Origin: Bremerella cremea | Lineage (GTDB): Bacteria > Planctomycetota > Planctomycetia > Pirellulales > Pirellulaceae | Assembly: GCF_003335505.1 (NCBI RefSeq) | Contig: NZ_QPEX01000011.1 | Coordinates: 186,001-250,000, forward strand | DNA: 64,000 bases | Direction of reading: 5' to 3' | Part shown: positions 18,559-27,217 of the stretch, one piece after another | How positions within the stretch are numbered: the first letter of the stretch is position 1 | How the letters are laid out: every line of letters starts with the position of its first letter | Notes under the pieces: model-generated | Databases searched by the model: none | What the model was told of the DNA's origin: nothing | The model's input: only the letters and a program-made list of their open reading frames with translations | Program-made: the position numbers and the translations under genes

Positions 18559-21198
18559 ATGCGTAATCGATTACTGATAATTGAAAGCAACGAGGCAATC
18601 TGCCGTCAGTTGCTGAACGCTCTCTCCGGGCATCACGATGTGAAAACATTGTCGGATGGAAGTGACGTTCAGCAAGTGATTCTGGAATTCCGCCCCGAAC
18701 TGGTCTTGCTCAGCTTTCATCTGGCTACTGGTTCGGCGATCGAAATATGCCAATCGATTCGACATCTACGGGTCGAACGTCAAATTCAATTACTCATTCT
18801 CGGCCATGGGCTCAGCGAGACCGAACGTTTACAGGCGTTCTCAGCCGGGGCTGACGACATTATCGAGAAGTCGATTAGCCAGTTGGAACTGAACGCCAAG
18901 ATTGATGTATTGATGCGTTTACGCAGCGCCTTGGTACGGGCCACCACTGCCGAACGCAAGCTGGAAGGTTATACGCGCGAGTTAGAACGCATTGTCGAAA
19001 GACGATCGTTAGCTATTCAAGCGACGCAAGATGTCGCTGTGTTCGCCTTGGCAAAACTAGCCGACTCACGCGATACGGAAACCGGCGAGCACTTGGTGCG
19101 AATGCGAGCCTATTCGCAGATCATCGCCGAGCAGTTGCGGATTAGCGGGCCGTATCAAGATCAAATCGACGACTCGTTTCTGCAAGATCTGTTTCGCTCG
19201 AGCCCGTTGCACGATATCGGCAAAGTCGGGATTTCCGATGCGATTCTGCTGAAACCAGGGAAACTGACGCCGGCAGAATTCGATGCGATGAAGCAGCATG
19301 TTCGCATTGGGGCGGAAACGCTTGAGGAAGCCGCCCAAAGTGGACAAAGTGGTTCTTTCTTTCACATGGCTGCGCAGATTGCTCGGTATCATCACGAGCG
19401 GTGGGATGGCCAAGGCTACTTGGAAGGTCTGCGAGGAATTCAGATTCCTTTGGCGGCACGCATTGTAAGCGTGGCAGACGTGTTCGATGCGTTGACTAGC
19501 AAGCGTGTCTACAAAGAAGCTTTCTCCGTCGAGTCCGCACGCGAGATGATTTGCCAAGGGAGAGGTTCGCAGTTCGATCCCGCCATTGTAGACGCTTTCG
19601 TAAAAACATACGACAAGCTGAACGCCTTCCCGATCGATTCGGCAAAATCGGTTCGTTTCCTAGCCGCTCTGGAAACAAACGGAATGTCTCATTACTGGGG
19701 AAAATACCAGGATAATTCCAATTCGATCAGCAGCGTGAAGATGCTTGTCGTCGAGAATGGATCGGCCGAACTCAATCTGCTTGCCAGTTGGATGAGAGCG
19801 GCCGGGATGAACGTGCGAAGTTGTGCGAACTACACCGACGCAATGCAGCAGGTTCGCGATGATTGCCCGAAAGTCGTGATCACCAGTTGGGGCAGTACGG
19901 ATCCTGACTGCGAACTGTTTTACCGCTGGATTCGTGAAGAGCACTTGCCACATTACATTTATACGATGGCAGTCATCGATGGCCACGATTTCTTCGAGGC
20001 CTCTAAGATTCATCGCCTTGGCGTAGACGATGTTATTTCGCAATCGATCAGTCGCGAAGAACTCTTGGCACGTTTGAATTCAGCTGGCCGCGTGATCGAT
20101 CTAGAGAACCATCTAAGAAACATCGAGAGACGCGATCCTCTCACCGGATTAGCAACGCTACGCTACTTAAACGATCAATTGAAACGCGAGTGGGCACGGA
20201 CTCGCAACTATCGTTTGCCGGTTTCTTGCGTGATCATCGACATTGATGATTTCAGCGGAATCAATCGGAAATATGGCATGGAGACAGGCGACAAAGTACT
20301 GCAAACTCTGGCCAAGACAATTTCGGAACAAGGCCGAGTCATCGACTACCTTTGCCGCTTGGAATGCGACCGACTGCTGCTGGTGCTGCCGGAATGCGCC
20401 GAAGTCAACGCGCTTCGTACCGCGAAGCGAATTGAGATGCAGGTGGAAAAATTAAGTGTCAATCTTGGCGACGAACAGATCTATTTCTCGGTTTGCATGG
20501 GAGTTGCCGAGCGAACCAAGAAAACACCCAGTCTCGAAGCGCTGCTCGATAACGCAAAGATTGCGCTCGAGGTTGCCAAGAGTTCAGGTAAGCGCAACGT
20601 CGTGTGTTACCAAGACTGTCAAAATTCGTCGGCAGCGATGATTGAGGTCGATCAGGTGCGTGAACATTTAGAACACCTGACCGCTGCCGAAATTATGACG
20701 AGCCCGATTGTTAGTATCGTTCAAAGCGAGCCGGTGGAAGCTGCGGTAGAATTGTTGTTACAGAATCAGTTCAACGCGGTTCCGGTCATCGATGAGCAAG
20801 GCAAATTGACAGGCGTGATTTCTGAGAAGGATCTCATGCAAGCATTGCGAAAACCAGATGCGTGGAGCTTGCCCATCGCGGAATTTATGCGTCGTGATGT
20901 AGTTCGATTCGAGGAAAGCGAACCGGCTATTCAGGTTTATGAATTTTTAAGCCAGGCGGCCATCCATCGAGTTATTATTGTTTGCAACGATCGGCCAACC
21001 GGTGTGGTCAGTCGGGGAAGCTGTCTTCGCTCGCTGCAAACGCAAGATACCAACGTGGTGCTGGGAACTCCCGAGGAAATAGCGTCGATCTTCGATTCCG
21101 GGATCTATGAATCCGCCACTCTCGGACAGCTACGCGACTTAGCCCAACGAGTTCGCCAGACCAACAAATTTAATGAACCCAAACGGCTGCCAATCTGA
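18559..21198 (+). CDS. REC - HD-GYP - REC - GGDEF - CBS signalling protein (degenerate REC and GGDEF)
   Basis: 879 residues with no signal or membrane segment. Domains in order: receiver-like (1-120), coiled linker, HD-GYP (about 155-350), second receiver-like (391-510), GGDEF (522-690) and two CBS motifs (706-830). HD-GYP domains hydrolyse cyclic di-GMP; metal residues are intact (TGEHLVRM, HDIGKVGI near 216, HHERWDGQGY near 280) but GYP reads GYL. Both receivers lack the phospho-acceptor Asp (LVLLSFHL and VVITSWGS). The GGDEF signature is replaced by ECDRL, so cyclase activity is unlikely. The CBS pair probably senses an adenylate ligand. The result looks like a cyclic di-GMP phosphodiesterase regulated by pseudo-domains. 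Confidence 0.9.
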   Translation: MRNRLLIIESNEAICRQLLNALSGHHDVKTLSDGSDVQQVILEFRPELVLLSFHLATGSAIEICQSIRHLRVERQIQLLILGHGLSETERLQAFSAGADDIIEKSISQLELNAKIDVLMRLRSALVRATTAERKLEGYTRELERIVERRSLAIQATQDVAVFALAKLADSRDTETGEHLVRMRAYSQIIAEQLRISGPYQDQIDDSFLQDLFRSSPLHDIGKVGISDAILLKPGKLTPAEFDAMKQHVRIGAETLEEAAQSGQSGSFFHMAAQIARYHHERWDGQGYLEGLRGIQIPLAARIVSVADVFDALTSKRVYKEAFSVESAREMICQGRGSQFDPAIVDAFVKTYDKLNAFPIDSAKSVRFLAALETNGMSHYWGKYQDNSNSISSVKMLVVENGSAELNLLASWMRAAGMNVRSCANYTDAMQQVRDDCPKVVITSWGSTDPDCELFYRWIREEHLPHYIYTMAVIDGHDFFEASKIHRLGVDDVISQSISREELLARLNSAGRVIDLENHLRNIERRDPLTGLATLRYLNDQLKREWARTRNYRLPVSCVIIDIDDFSGINRKYGMETGDKVLQTLAKTISEQGRVIDYLCRLECDRLLLVLPECAEVNALRTAKRIEMQVEKLSVNLGDEQIYFSVCMGVAERTKKTPSLEALLDNAKIALEVAKSSGKRNVVCYQDCQNSSAAMIEVDQVREHLEHLTAAEIMTSPIVSIVQSEPVEAAVELLLQNQFNAVPVIDEQGKLTGVISEKDLMQALRKPDAWSLPIAEFMRRDVVRFEESEPAIQVYEFLSQAAIHRVIIVCNDRPTGVVSRGSCLRSLQTQDTNVVLGTPEEIASIFDSGIYESATLGQLRDLAQRVRQTNKFNEPKRLPI

Positions 21199-21283
21199 CC
21201 ACGGCGCGACCTCTTGCTATTCAGCTTCGCTTGGGGCTGTTACGATGATTGCTGCGTAACGAGTCTGTTTTTGAACGCATGCC

Positions 21284-22462
21284 ATGGGGTGTCTTGTCGT
21301 GTCGCAGGAAGTTTTCGACCAATTCCGTCAGCAAATCCAGTCTCTCGAAACGGAAGCGGCCATCGATCAAATGATCGAGTATTTCCGCCAGGAAAAACAG
21401 CACTTTCCGTTGTTCGAAATGTTCAAACTGCGTGCCCGTGCGCGGCTGGGGCTGCCTCTCTTGTTTCCAGGGGTGGCCGAGAATTTAACGGAAGAGCAAC
21501 GCAACCAACTGGAAGACGCCTTGGTCGAAGCTTGCGACGAAGTCGGTCGTATGCTCCTAGATGAAGGCAAGATCCGAGAGGGGTGGTACTATTTACGCCC
21601 GGTTGGCGACAAGACCCCGGTAATCGATGCTCTGCAGCAAGCCGAAGTCGACGAGGAAAACCTGGAAGACTTGATCGAAGTGGCCCTGTATGAAGGGGTC
21701 GCCCCAGAGATTGGTTTTCGCTGGATGCTGGAACATTACGGTACCTGTAATGCCGTCACCACCTACGAGCAGCAACTCGCCGGTCTGCCTCCGGTAGCTC
21801 AGCAGCCGCTTGCCGCGCTCTTGCTCGATCATGTTTACGACGAACTGCGGGCAACCGTTATCGCTGATATTGCCCAGCAGGAAGGAAGCGACCCGCAGGA
21901 GAAGACTCTCAGCGAAATGATAGCGATACGAGATTGGTTGTTTGCCAATTCCGCCTATCACATCGATACGAGCCACCTGGCCGCGACGGTTCGCTTTGCC
22001 CGCGTGCTCAACGACGAAGCCCATCTGCGTAAGGCACTTGAACTGGTCGCATACGGATCACAGCTGGACCCGGCGTTTCAATACGAACAAACGCCTCCAT
22101 TTACGGAGCTTTATCCCAGCCACAAAAGCTATTTCCAGATTCTGCTGAACGAAGAGACCGAAGCAGGGCTGGCCTATTTCCGCGAAAAAGCTGAAGCGTC
22201 GGATATCCGCCGAGAAGGTTCGTTGGCGATCGAAACCTACATCGAACTACTTTCCCGCTTAGGCCGGCACGACGAAGCACTGGATGTTGCGTTGAAGATG
22301 ATTCCTGCTGGGGTTCACACGATTGGCGTTGCCCCCAGTTTGATCGAACTGAGCCAGAAGGCGAACAACTTCGAGCGTCTCGCGAAGTTCTCACAAGAGC
22401 AAGGAGACATGCTCGGTTACGCCACCGCGCTACTGTTTGCCAAGCGAAATGCAGAGGCGTAA
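21284..22462 (+). CDS. Hypothetical alpha-helical protein
   Basis: 392 residues from the ATG at 21284; a GTG at 21299 is an alternative. No signal peptide or membrane segment. The sequence is acidic and almost fully helical, with TPR-like pairs (AIETYIELLSRLGRHDEALD, then SLIELSQKANNFERLAKFSQ). I do not recognise a catalytic motif or named family. It converges on the sulfite-oxidase-like gene with only a 19-base gap. Probably a cytoplasmic protein-binding factor, by inference. Confidence 0.75.
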   Translation: MGCLVVSQEVFDQFRQQIQSLETEAAIDQMIEYFRQEKQHFPLFEMFKLRARARLGLPLLFPGVAENLTEEQRNQLEDALVEACDEVGRMLLDEGKIREGWYYLRPVGDKTPVIDALQQAEVDEENLEDLIEVALYEGVAPEIGFRWMLEHYGTCNAVTTYEQQLAGLPPVAQQPLAALLLDHVYDELRATVIADIAQQEGSDPQEKTLSEMIAIRDWLFANSAYHIDTSHLAATVRFARVLNDEAHLRKALELVAYGSQLDPAFQYEQTPPFTELYPSHKSYFQILLNEETEAGLAYFREKAEASDIRREGSLAIETYIELLSRLGRHDEALDVALKMIPAGVHTIGVAPSLIELSQKANNFERLAKFSQEQGDMLGYATALLFAKRNAEA

Positions 22463-22481
22463 TTTCCTGCCTGGTGAATCG

Positions 22482-23174
22482 TTACGAATAAAACCCAGGT
22501 GGAACCTCATCGCTGCCAAAGCGTTGTTCCTGCCACGGATCGCCCAGGCTGTGATAGCCGGCACGTTCCCAGTATCCGGGCTCGTCGGTCGCTGATAGTT
22601 CGATTGCTTTGATCCATTTGGCTCCCTTCCAAGCATACAGCCGAGGGACGATGCCTCGTACTGGTCCGCCGTGGTTGGCGTTGATTGCCATACCGTCATG
22701 GGTGTCGGCCAGCAGGCAGTCTTCGTGCAGGAATTCTTCTAGCGGGATATTGGTCGTCCAGCCGTTATCGAAGCCATGGCAGATAACAAATTTGGCTTCC
22801 GACTGCACCCCAGCTTGGTCCAGCAAAGTTTTCGTCGCAACTCCTTCCCATAAGTTACCCAACCGAGACCACTGCGTTACACAATGAAAGTCGGCGAACA
22901 CTTTCACACGGGGCAGGGCTTGGAATTGTTCCCAGTTGAAATGCAGTTCACGCTCGACCAGGCCAAACACACGCAGCGACCAGGTTTCTAGCGTAACCTC
23001 TGGGACGGTCGTCGCGTGCAGCACCGGCCACTTCTTCGTCCGGCTTTGCCCGGGCGGAATGCGATTATCGCGAAAAGTATCCCGGCTGACGATCACCTCT
23101 TGATCGTCAATGTCTTGCGGGCTCGGGAATCCACTGCTTTGGTATTTCGCGCGATCGTGTTCTTCAGGCGTCAT
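22482..23174 (-). CDS. Sulfite-oxidase-like molybdopterin oxidoreductase
   Basis: 230 residues matching the short, single-domain branch of the sulfite oxidase/MsrP superfamily. The expected molybdenum-ligand Cys is C98 in ADFHCVTQWS. Other family features are GFDNGWTTNIPLEEFL, HGGPVRGIVPRLYAWKGAKW and the C-terminal YHSLGDPWQEQRF. There is no signal peptide, so it is probably cytoplasmic, and its substrate is unknown. The start overlaps the stop of the MnmE-like gene by four bases (ATGA). Cofactor-synthesis genes are not in this window. Confidence 0.88.
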   Translation of the reverse strand: MTPEEHDRAKYQSSGFPSPQDIDDQEVIVSRDTFRDNRIPPGQSRTKKWPVLHATTVPEVTLETWSLRVFGLVERELHFNWEQFQALPRVKVFADFHCVTQWSRLGNLWEGVATKTLLDQAGVQSEAKFVICHGFDNGWTTNIPLEEFLHEDCLLADTHDGMAINANHGGPVRGIVPRLYAWKGAKWIKAIELSATDEPGYWERAGYHSLGDPWQEQRFGSDEVPPGFYS

Positions 23175-24349
23175 GAGTTGTCTGCGGGAAAGGAAGTCAG
23201 GTTTAACAAGTCGCTCAGCCGTTGGCTGGCTGGTGCTGGAAGTTGATTTTGAAGCAATTGTTGGGCTTGTTCCAAGTGATCGAGCTGACGCAGGGTGAAA
23301 GGTATCGCTTGGCCAACGTCAGGCCGAACCGGCACCAGTTGCGTTACGATCGCCGAGATCAATTCCGGCACACCTTGCCCGGTGACGGCGCTGGTGGCCA
23401 GCATTTCGCCTCCCTCGGGAAGTTGCAGATCGTTGGCCAGATCAATTTTATTCACCACGTGCAGCGCCGCAGGAAGTTGCTTCAGCGAGTCGTCCAACTC
23501 GTGGGGACGAAGATTGGTCGCATCGTGTAAGACCAACACGGCATCGGCTTGCTCGAGCGCGGCTTTCGCTTTGAGGATGCCGGCTTGCTCCACCTGATCG
23601 TCCGACAGGCGAATACCAGCCGTATCTGAGAACTGAACCGGCCAACCATCGAGTGCCGTCGTGGCATGCAACACGTCTCGCGTGGTGCCTGGCATATCCA
23701 GCACAATCGCTCGATCGTACCCAAGCATCTTGTTTAGCAAGCTGCTTTTGCCAACGTTCGGCGGGCCTGCCAAGACAACCGACCAAGGACGCGTCAGGTG
23801 CTGACCAAACGGGGCGAATCGCAGGAGTTGGGCAATTTGCTGCTGGGCAATTTCGAAGTTGCCGTCTTCAATGTCCCTTACAATCGCGCTAACCCGATGC
23901 GACAAGGCGCCAGCGGCTTGGTCTATCAGGTGCAGCGCGGCTTGCTGGGTGGCGGCTTCCGGCAAAGCAATTTGCGCCTCAGCCACGATGGCATCGGCAG
24001 CTTCGCGCCGCGTCCATTGTTGCCAGGTTCCAATCTCGCAGCCGACCGATTCCAGATGCTTCACAATGCGGCGGCTGGCTTGGACGCCGCCGTGACAATG
24101 GATTTCGACGTAATCTTCGGCCAGTTTAGCGACGACTAGTTCTTCCCCTAATTCTTCCTCTTCGGCCTGCCATTGTCCGACCAAGATACGCCCCACCTCG
24201 GCCTGACAGAGCGGAACCTTGCTAAAGCTGGTGAAGAATCGATCTGACCAGACAACCGCCGCTTGTCCGCGTACCGCGACCGTAGCGATGGCACCTCGGG
24301 CCGGAGGTGTCAGCACGGCAGCGAACGTTTTTGCGGAAGCGGCAGTCAT
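23171..24349 (-). CDS. MnmE/TrmE-like GTPase lacking the C-terminal Cys motif
   Basis: 392 residues, compared with about 450 for MnmE. The N-terminal domain (TPPARGAIATVAVRG, YVEIHCHGG) and helical domain resemble MnmE, which with MnmG modifies wobble uridines in tRNA. The G domain is intact: GPPNVGKSS (G1), GTTRD (G2), DTAG (G3), NKID (G4) and TSAVTG (G5). The protein ends LLNLTSFPADNS, without the terminal C-x-G-K that carries the catalytic Cys in MnmE. It therefore looks like a divergent paralogue or a member with altered function. It sits between the M3 peptidase gene and the sulfite-oxidase-like gene on one strand. Confidence 0.82.
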   Translation of the reverse strand: MTAASAKTFAAVLTPPARGAIATVAVRGQAAVVWSDRFFTSFSKVPLCQAEVGRILVGQWQAEEEELGEELVVAKLAEDYVEIHCHGGVQASRRIVKHLESVGCEIGTWQQWTRREAADAIVAEAQIALPEAATQQAALHLIDQAAGALSHRVSAIVRDIEDGNFEIAQQQIAQLLRFAPFGQHLTRPWSVVLAGPPNVGKSSLLNKMLGYDRAIVLDMPGTTRDVLHATTALDGWPVQFSDTAGIRLSDDQVEQAGILKAKAALEQADAVLVLHDATNLRPHELDDSLKQLPAALHVVNKIDLANDLQLPEGGEMLATSAVTGQGVPELISAIVTQLVPVRPDVGQAIPFTLRQLDHLEQAQQLLQNQLPAPASQRLSDLLNLTSFPADNS

Positions 24350-24367
24350 GCTTTCGCCTAGAAAGGT

Positions 24368-26059
24368 TTAGAGTCCCAAGAACTTGCTGGCCTGAGCGGC
24401 AACTTCCGCCAAGCAGCCTGGCTGGAAAGGACTGGTCAGGCCGGCGCTCTGGCTCAATTGTTGGAAAGGCAACGTTCCGCCGCGGGCACACAACGCCAAG
24501 TAATCTTGCATCGCCTGGTCGTAATCGTGTTGGGACCGGACCCAGAACTGCAGAGCACAACACTGCGCCAACGTGTAGTCGATGTAGTAGAACGGCGACA
24601 TGTAGATATGCCGCTGACGTTGCCAGCGCCCACCATGCGGTAGACGGGGCAAGTCGCCGTATTGCATGTGAGGCAAGTAGATCTTTTCCAAGTCGAGCCA
24701 AGTCTGGTTCCGCTCTTGCGGGGTCATTTCTGGCTTTTCGTAAACCAGGTGTTGGTAGTGATCGACCGCCACGCCGTACGGCAGGAAAAGGAGGCGATCG
24801 GTCAAATGGGAACGGCGGAATCGCTCGGCCTGGTCGCCAAAGAACTTCTCCATGTGGGGCCAGCACAGGTACTCTAAACTCATCGAGTGAATCTCGCACG
24901 ATTCGTACGTCGGCCAAACGTTATCGGCCAGCGGCAGATTGATACTGGCGTAGCACTGGTACGCGTGCCCCATTTCGTGCGTGAAGACCTCGACATCCCC
25001 CATCGTGCCGTTGAAGTTGGCGAAGATAAAAGGAAGGTGTTCGCTGAGCATGCTCGTGCAAAACCCGCCGCCAGCTTTGCCAGGGCGATTTTGCAGGTCC
25101 ATCAGGTTCTTATCGCGTAAGACATGAAAGAACTGACCAAGCTTGTCGTCCATGCCATCGAACATCGCTTGCGCTTGTTCGATTTGATGCTCGTAGGTCC
25201 CTTGCGGACGGGGATTGCCCTGCGGATCGTGAATCGCTTCGTCCCAATACATCAGCGGATCGAGACCAAGCAGTTCTCCCTGGCGACGGCGAATTTCGGT
25301 ACAAAGCGGGACGATGTTGTCGCGAACTTCCTGGCGATAGTTGTTGACGTCGTCGTTGTTGTAGTCGACGCGGTTCATGCGTTGGTAGCCAAGCTCGATG
25401 TAGCTGGGATAGTTCAGCTTTTTGGCCATCGAATCGCGGAGCTTGACCATTTGGTCGTAGATTTGGTCGAGCAATAAACTGTTCTCGTCGAACCAGTTCC
25501 ACATGGTAGCCTGGGCACTGTGGCGGATGCTGCGGTCGGCGTCTTCAGCAAATTCAACGATGCCCGATAAGTTGGTCGTCTTGCCTTGGAACTCAAACGA
25601 GGCACTGGCTAACAGTTCGTTGTAACGCGAAATCAACCGAGCTTCTTCAACCAGGTCGTCCTCGATCGCTGGGTCGAACGAGCGGACCTGACATTCCCAC
25701 AACGCCACGGCTTGTTCGCCAAACGTGTCGCTGATCTTTTGCTTGGGACCATCGACCAGCAGCAACTTTTTGATTTGCACGTCTAGGTCGGTTAGCTTCG
25801 GATCGATTTCATCTCGTCGGTCCATGGCCGCTTTGTAGTCGGCGTTTCTGGTGTCTTGGTTGAAGCGAATGTCGACCAGGTTCCGCCACGAATCAATCAC
25901 CCGCCGCAGATCGTCCCACTGCTTCACTAGCGACAGCAACCGTTCGCCGGTGCGATCTTCACCACTGAGGCTCGCCAAGCCTTGGACGATCTCGGCGTAT
26001 TGCTTGTTGAGATCACTTAGATTGGGTTCTTCGAGGCTGAACTGGCTGAAATCGTCCAT
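24368..26059 (-). CDS. M3-family oligoendopeptidase (PepF type)
   Basis: 563 residues, the usual size for M3B oligoendopeptidase F. The zinc motif HEMGH is at about residues 360-364 in VFTHEMGHAYQCY, with the third ligand Glu in the downstream YESCEIHSMSLEYL. The family cuts oligopeptides, usually in the cytoplasm; no signal peptide is seen here. The C-terminal region shows the typical HIYMSPFYYIDYTLAQ segment. The gene is the first of a leftward set; the MnmE-like gene starts 18 bases after its stop. Confidence 0.92.
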   Translation of the reverse strand: MDDFSQFSLEEPNLSDLNKQYAEIVQGLASLSGEDRTGERLLSLVKQWDDLRRVIDSWRNLVDIRFNQDTRNADYKAAMDRRDEIDPKLTDLDVQIKKLLLVDGPKQKISDTFGEQAVALWECQVRSFDPAIEDDLVEEARLISRYNELLASASFEFQGKTTNLSGIVEFAEDADRSIRHSAQATMWNWFDENSLLLDQIYDQMVKLRDSMAKKLNYPSYIELGYQRMNRVDYNNDDVNNYRQEVRDNIVPLCTEIRRRQGELLGLDPLMYWDEAIHDPQGNPRPQGTYEHQIEQAQAMFDGMDDKLGQFFHVLRDKNLMDLQNRPGKAGGGFCTSMLSEHLPFIFANFNGTMGDVEVFTHEMGHAYQCYASINLPLADNVWPTYESCEIHSMSLEYLCWPHMEKFFGDQAERFRRSHLTDRLLFLPYGVAVDHYQHLVYEKPEMTPQERNQTWLDLEKIYLPHMQYGDLPRLPHGGRWQRQRHIYMSPFYYIDYTLAQCCALQFWVRSQHDYDQAMQDYLALCARGGTLPFQQLSQSAGLTSPFQPGCLAEVAAQASKFLGL

Positions 26060-26209
26060 CGATGAAAATACCTAACAGGGAAAAATCAAAAAAATGTGCA
26101 TCGTCTCAGGTGTGCAAAAAAGCAGTTTGACAGGATCCCCCCCATCAAGCAGGATAAGATTTTCCCCGCCCGCTTGCTTGTTCTAATCAACTAACTGAGA
26201 TCATACCCC

Positions 26210-27061
26210 ATGGCCGACGAATTCTTCTACAAGACCAGCCCGAATGAGGATGAGCAAGGCCCGATCGATGCGAAAACGTTGAAGAACCTAGCAAAAAATG
26301 GGGTAATTCGACCACAGAGTATGCTTCGTCGTGGCAACCGCGATTGGGTGGTGGCAGCGAGTGTTAAAGGGCTCTTTCCCGAACCTCCTGCCGAGAGCGT
26401 GCCGGAGGCGATTCCGTTCGAGCCTGCGCCGGCCGCGCCAATTACACCTAAATCAGCCAAGACGGGGGGGATGTCGTTTCCGGATCTAGCCGCTCCAAAG
26501 TCGGCCCCCGAGGCTCCCTTAGGGTTAGATTCGCTGATGGTCGGCGGCAAGAAACCCAGCAGCCAACCGACGAAAGAGAGCCCTGCGGAAGCGAAGCAGC
26601 CTGCTCCGATGGCGACCCCAGTCAAAACGCAAGCCACATCAGGGGAAGCTCCACCGGCGGCCTCTATTCCGGGAACCGAGCCCAACCCATTTGCCAGCGA
26701 TTCCCAGGCCAGAGTTCAAACGCCACGACGCGCGAGTGGCGGGCTCGGTTCGCTATTCAACTTCGATGTGATGATCGCCCCAACCGTTATTAGAATACTC
26801 TTCTTACTAGCGGTTGCCTTGGTTATGCTTGGCTGGCTGGCTTCGACAGCGTTCATGTTCATAGAAATCCTTTCGCGAGGTGGGGGGATTGGCGAGTACA
26901 TAGTTGCTTCATTTTTTGCGTTACTTGGTCTGGTTGTTGTGTTTATCTACATAATTTTCTTCCGTATCTGCGCCGAGGCCAGCCTCGTGTTCTTTCAGAT
27001 CCACAACAACGTGCGGGACATCCTTGAATTAATGGAAGACAAATCTGGCGTCATCGATTAG
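26210..27061 (+). CDS. GYF_2 and DUF4282 membrane protein
   Basis: 283 residues. The N-terminal ~50 residues form a GYF_2-type domain (FYKTSPNEDEQGPIDAKTLK ... RDWVVAASVKGLF), a peptide-binding module often fused to membrane proteins. A long Pro/Ala-rich linker spans about residues 60-180. The C-terminus resembles DUF4282: GSLFNFDVMIAPTVIRILF, two transmembrane helices, and a final FFRICAEASLVFFQI segment. The function of the family is not known. It stands alone, with a short palindrome downstream and purH 156 bases beyond. Confidence 0.85.
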   Translation: MADEFFYKTSPNEDEQGPIDAKTLKNLAKNGVIRPQSMLRRGNRDWVVAASVKGLFPEPPAESVPEAIPFEPAPAAPITPKSAKTGGMSFPDLAAPKSAPEAPLGLDSLMVGGKKPSSQPTKESPAEAKQPAPMATPVKTQATSGEAPPAASIPGTEPNPFASDSQARVQTPRRASGGLGSLFNFDVMIAPTVIRILFLLAVALVMLGWLASTAFMFIEILSRGGGIGEYIVASFFALLGLVVVFIYIIFFRICAEASLVFFQIHNNVRDILELMEDKSGVID

Positions 27062-27082
27062 AGGCCCAATGGCAAGTTCCGA

Positions 27083-27110
27083 CGCGGGTTTTCCCTTGGT
27101 ATTACCCGCG
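27083..27110 (+). terminator. Short stem-loop after the GYF/DUF4282 gene
   Basis: CGCGGGT and ACCCGCG form a 7-bp stem 21 bases after the stop codon. No T-run follows. A possible terminator, weakly supported. Confidence 0.3.
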
Positions 27111-27128
27111 ACGAGGGGCCTCGGGTGG

Positions 27129-27156
27129 TTGACGATTTCCCTGCCAACAGCATAAA
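27129..27156 (+). promoter_or_regulatory. Candidate purH promoter
   Basis: TTGACG (27129-27134) and CATAAA (27151-27156) are separated by 16 bases, close to a vegetative -35/-10 pair, about 60 bases before the purH start. Sequence resemblance only. Confidence 0.35.
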
Positions 27157-27217
27157 AATGGGCTTACCATGCCCGTAGGGTTCTACCCTCGATATTCTGC
27201 TTTAGGTTGGGTTCACG

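Noticed and set aside
26127..26160. TTGACA followed by GATAAGAT before the GYF/DUF4282 gene as a promoter
   Set aside because: The spacing (20-22 bases) is too long for a normal -35/-10 pair.
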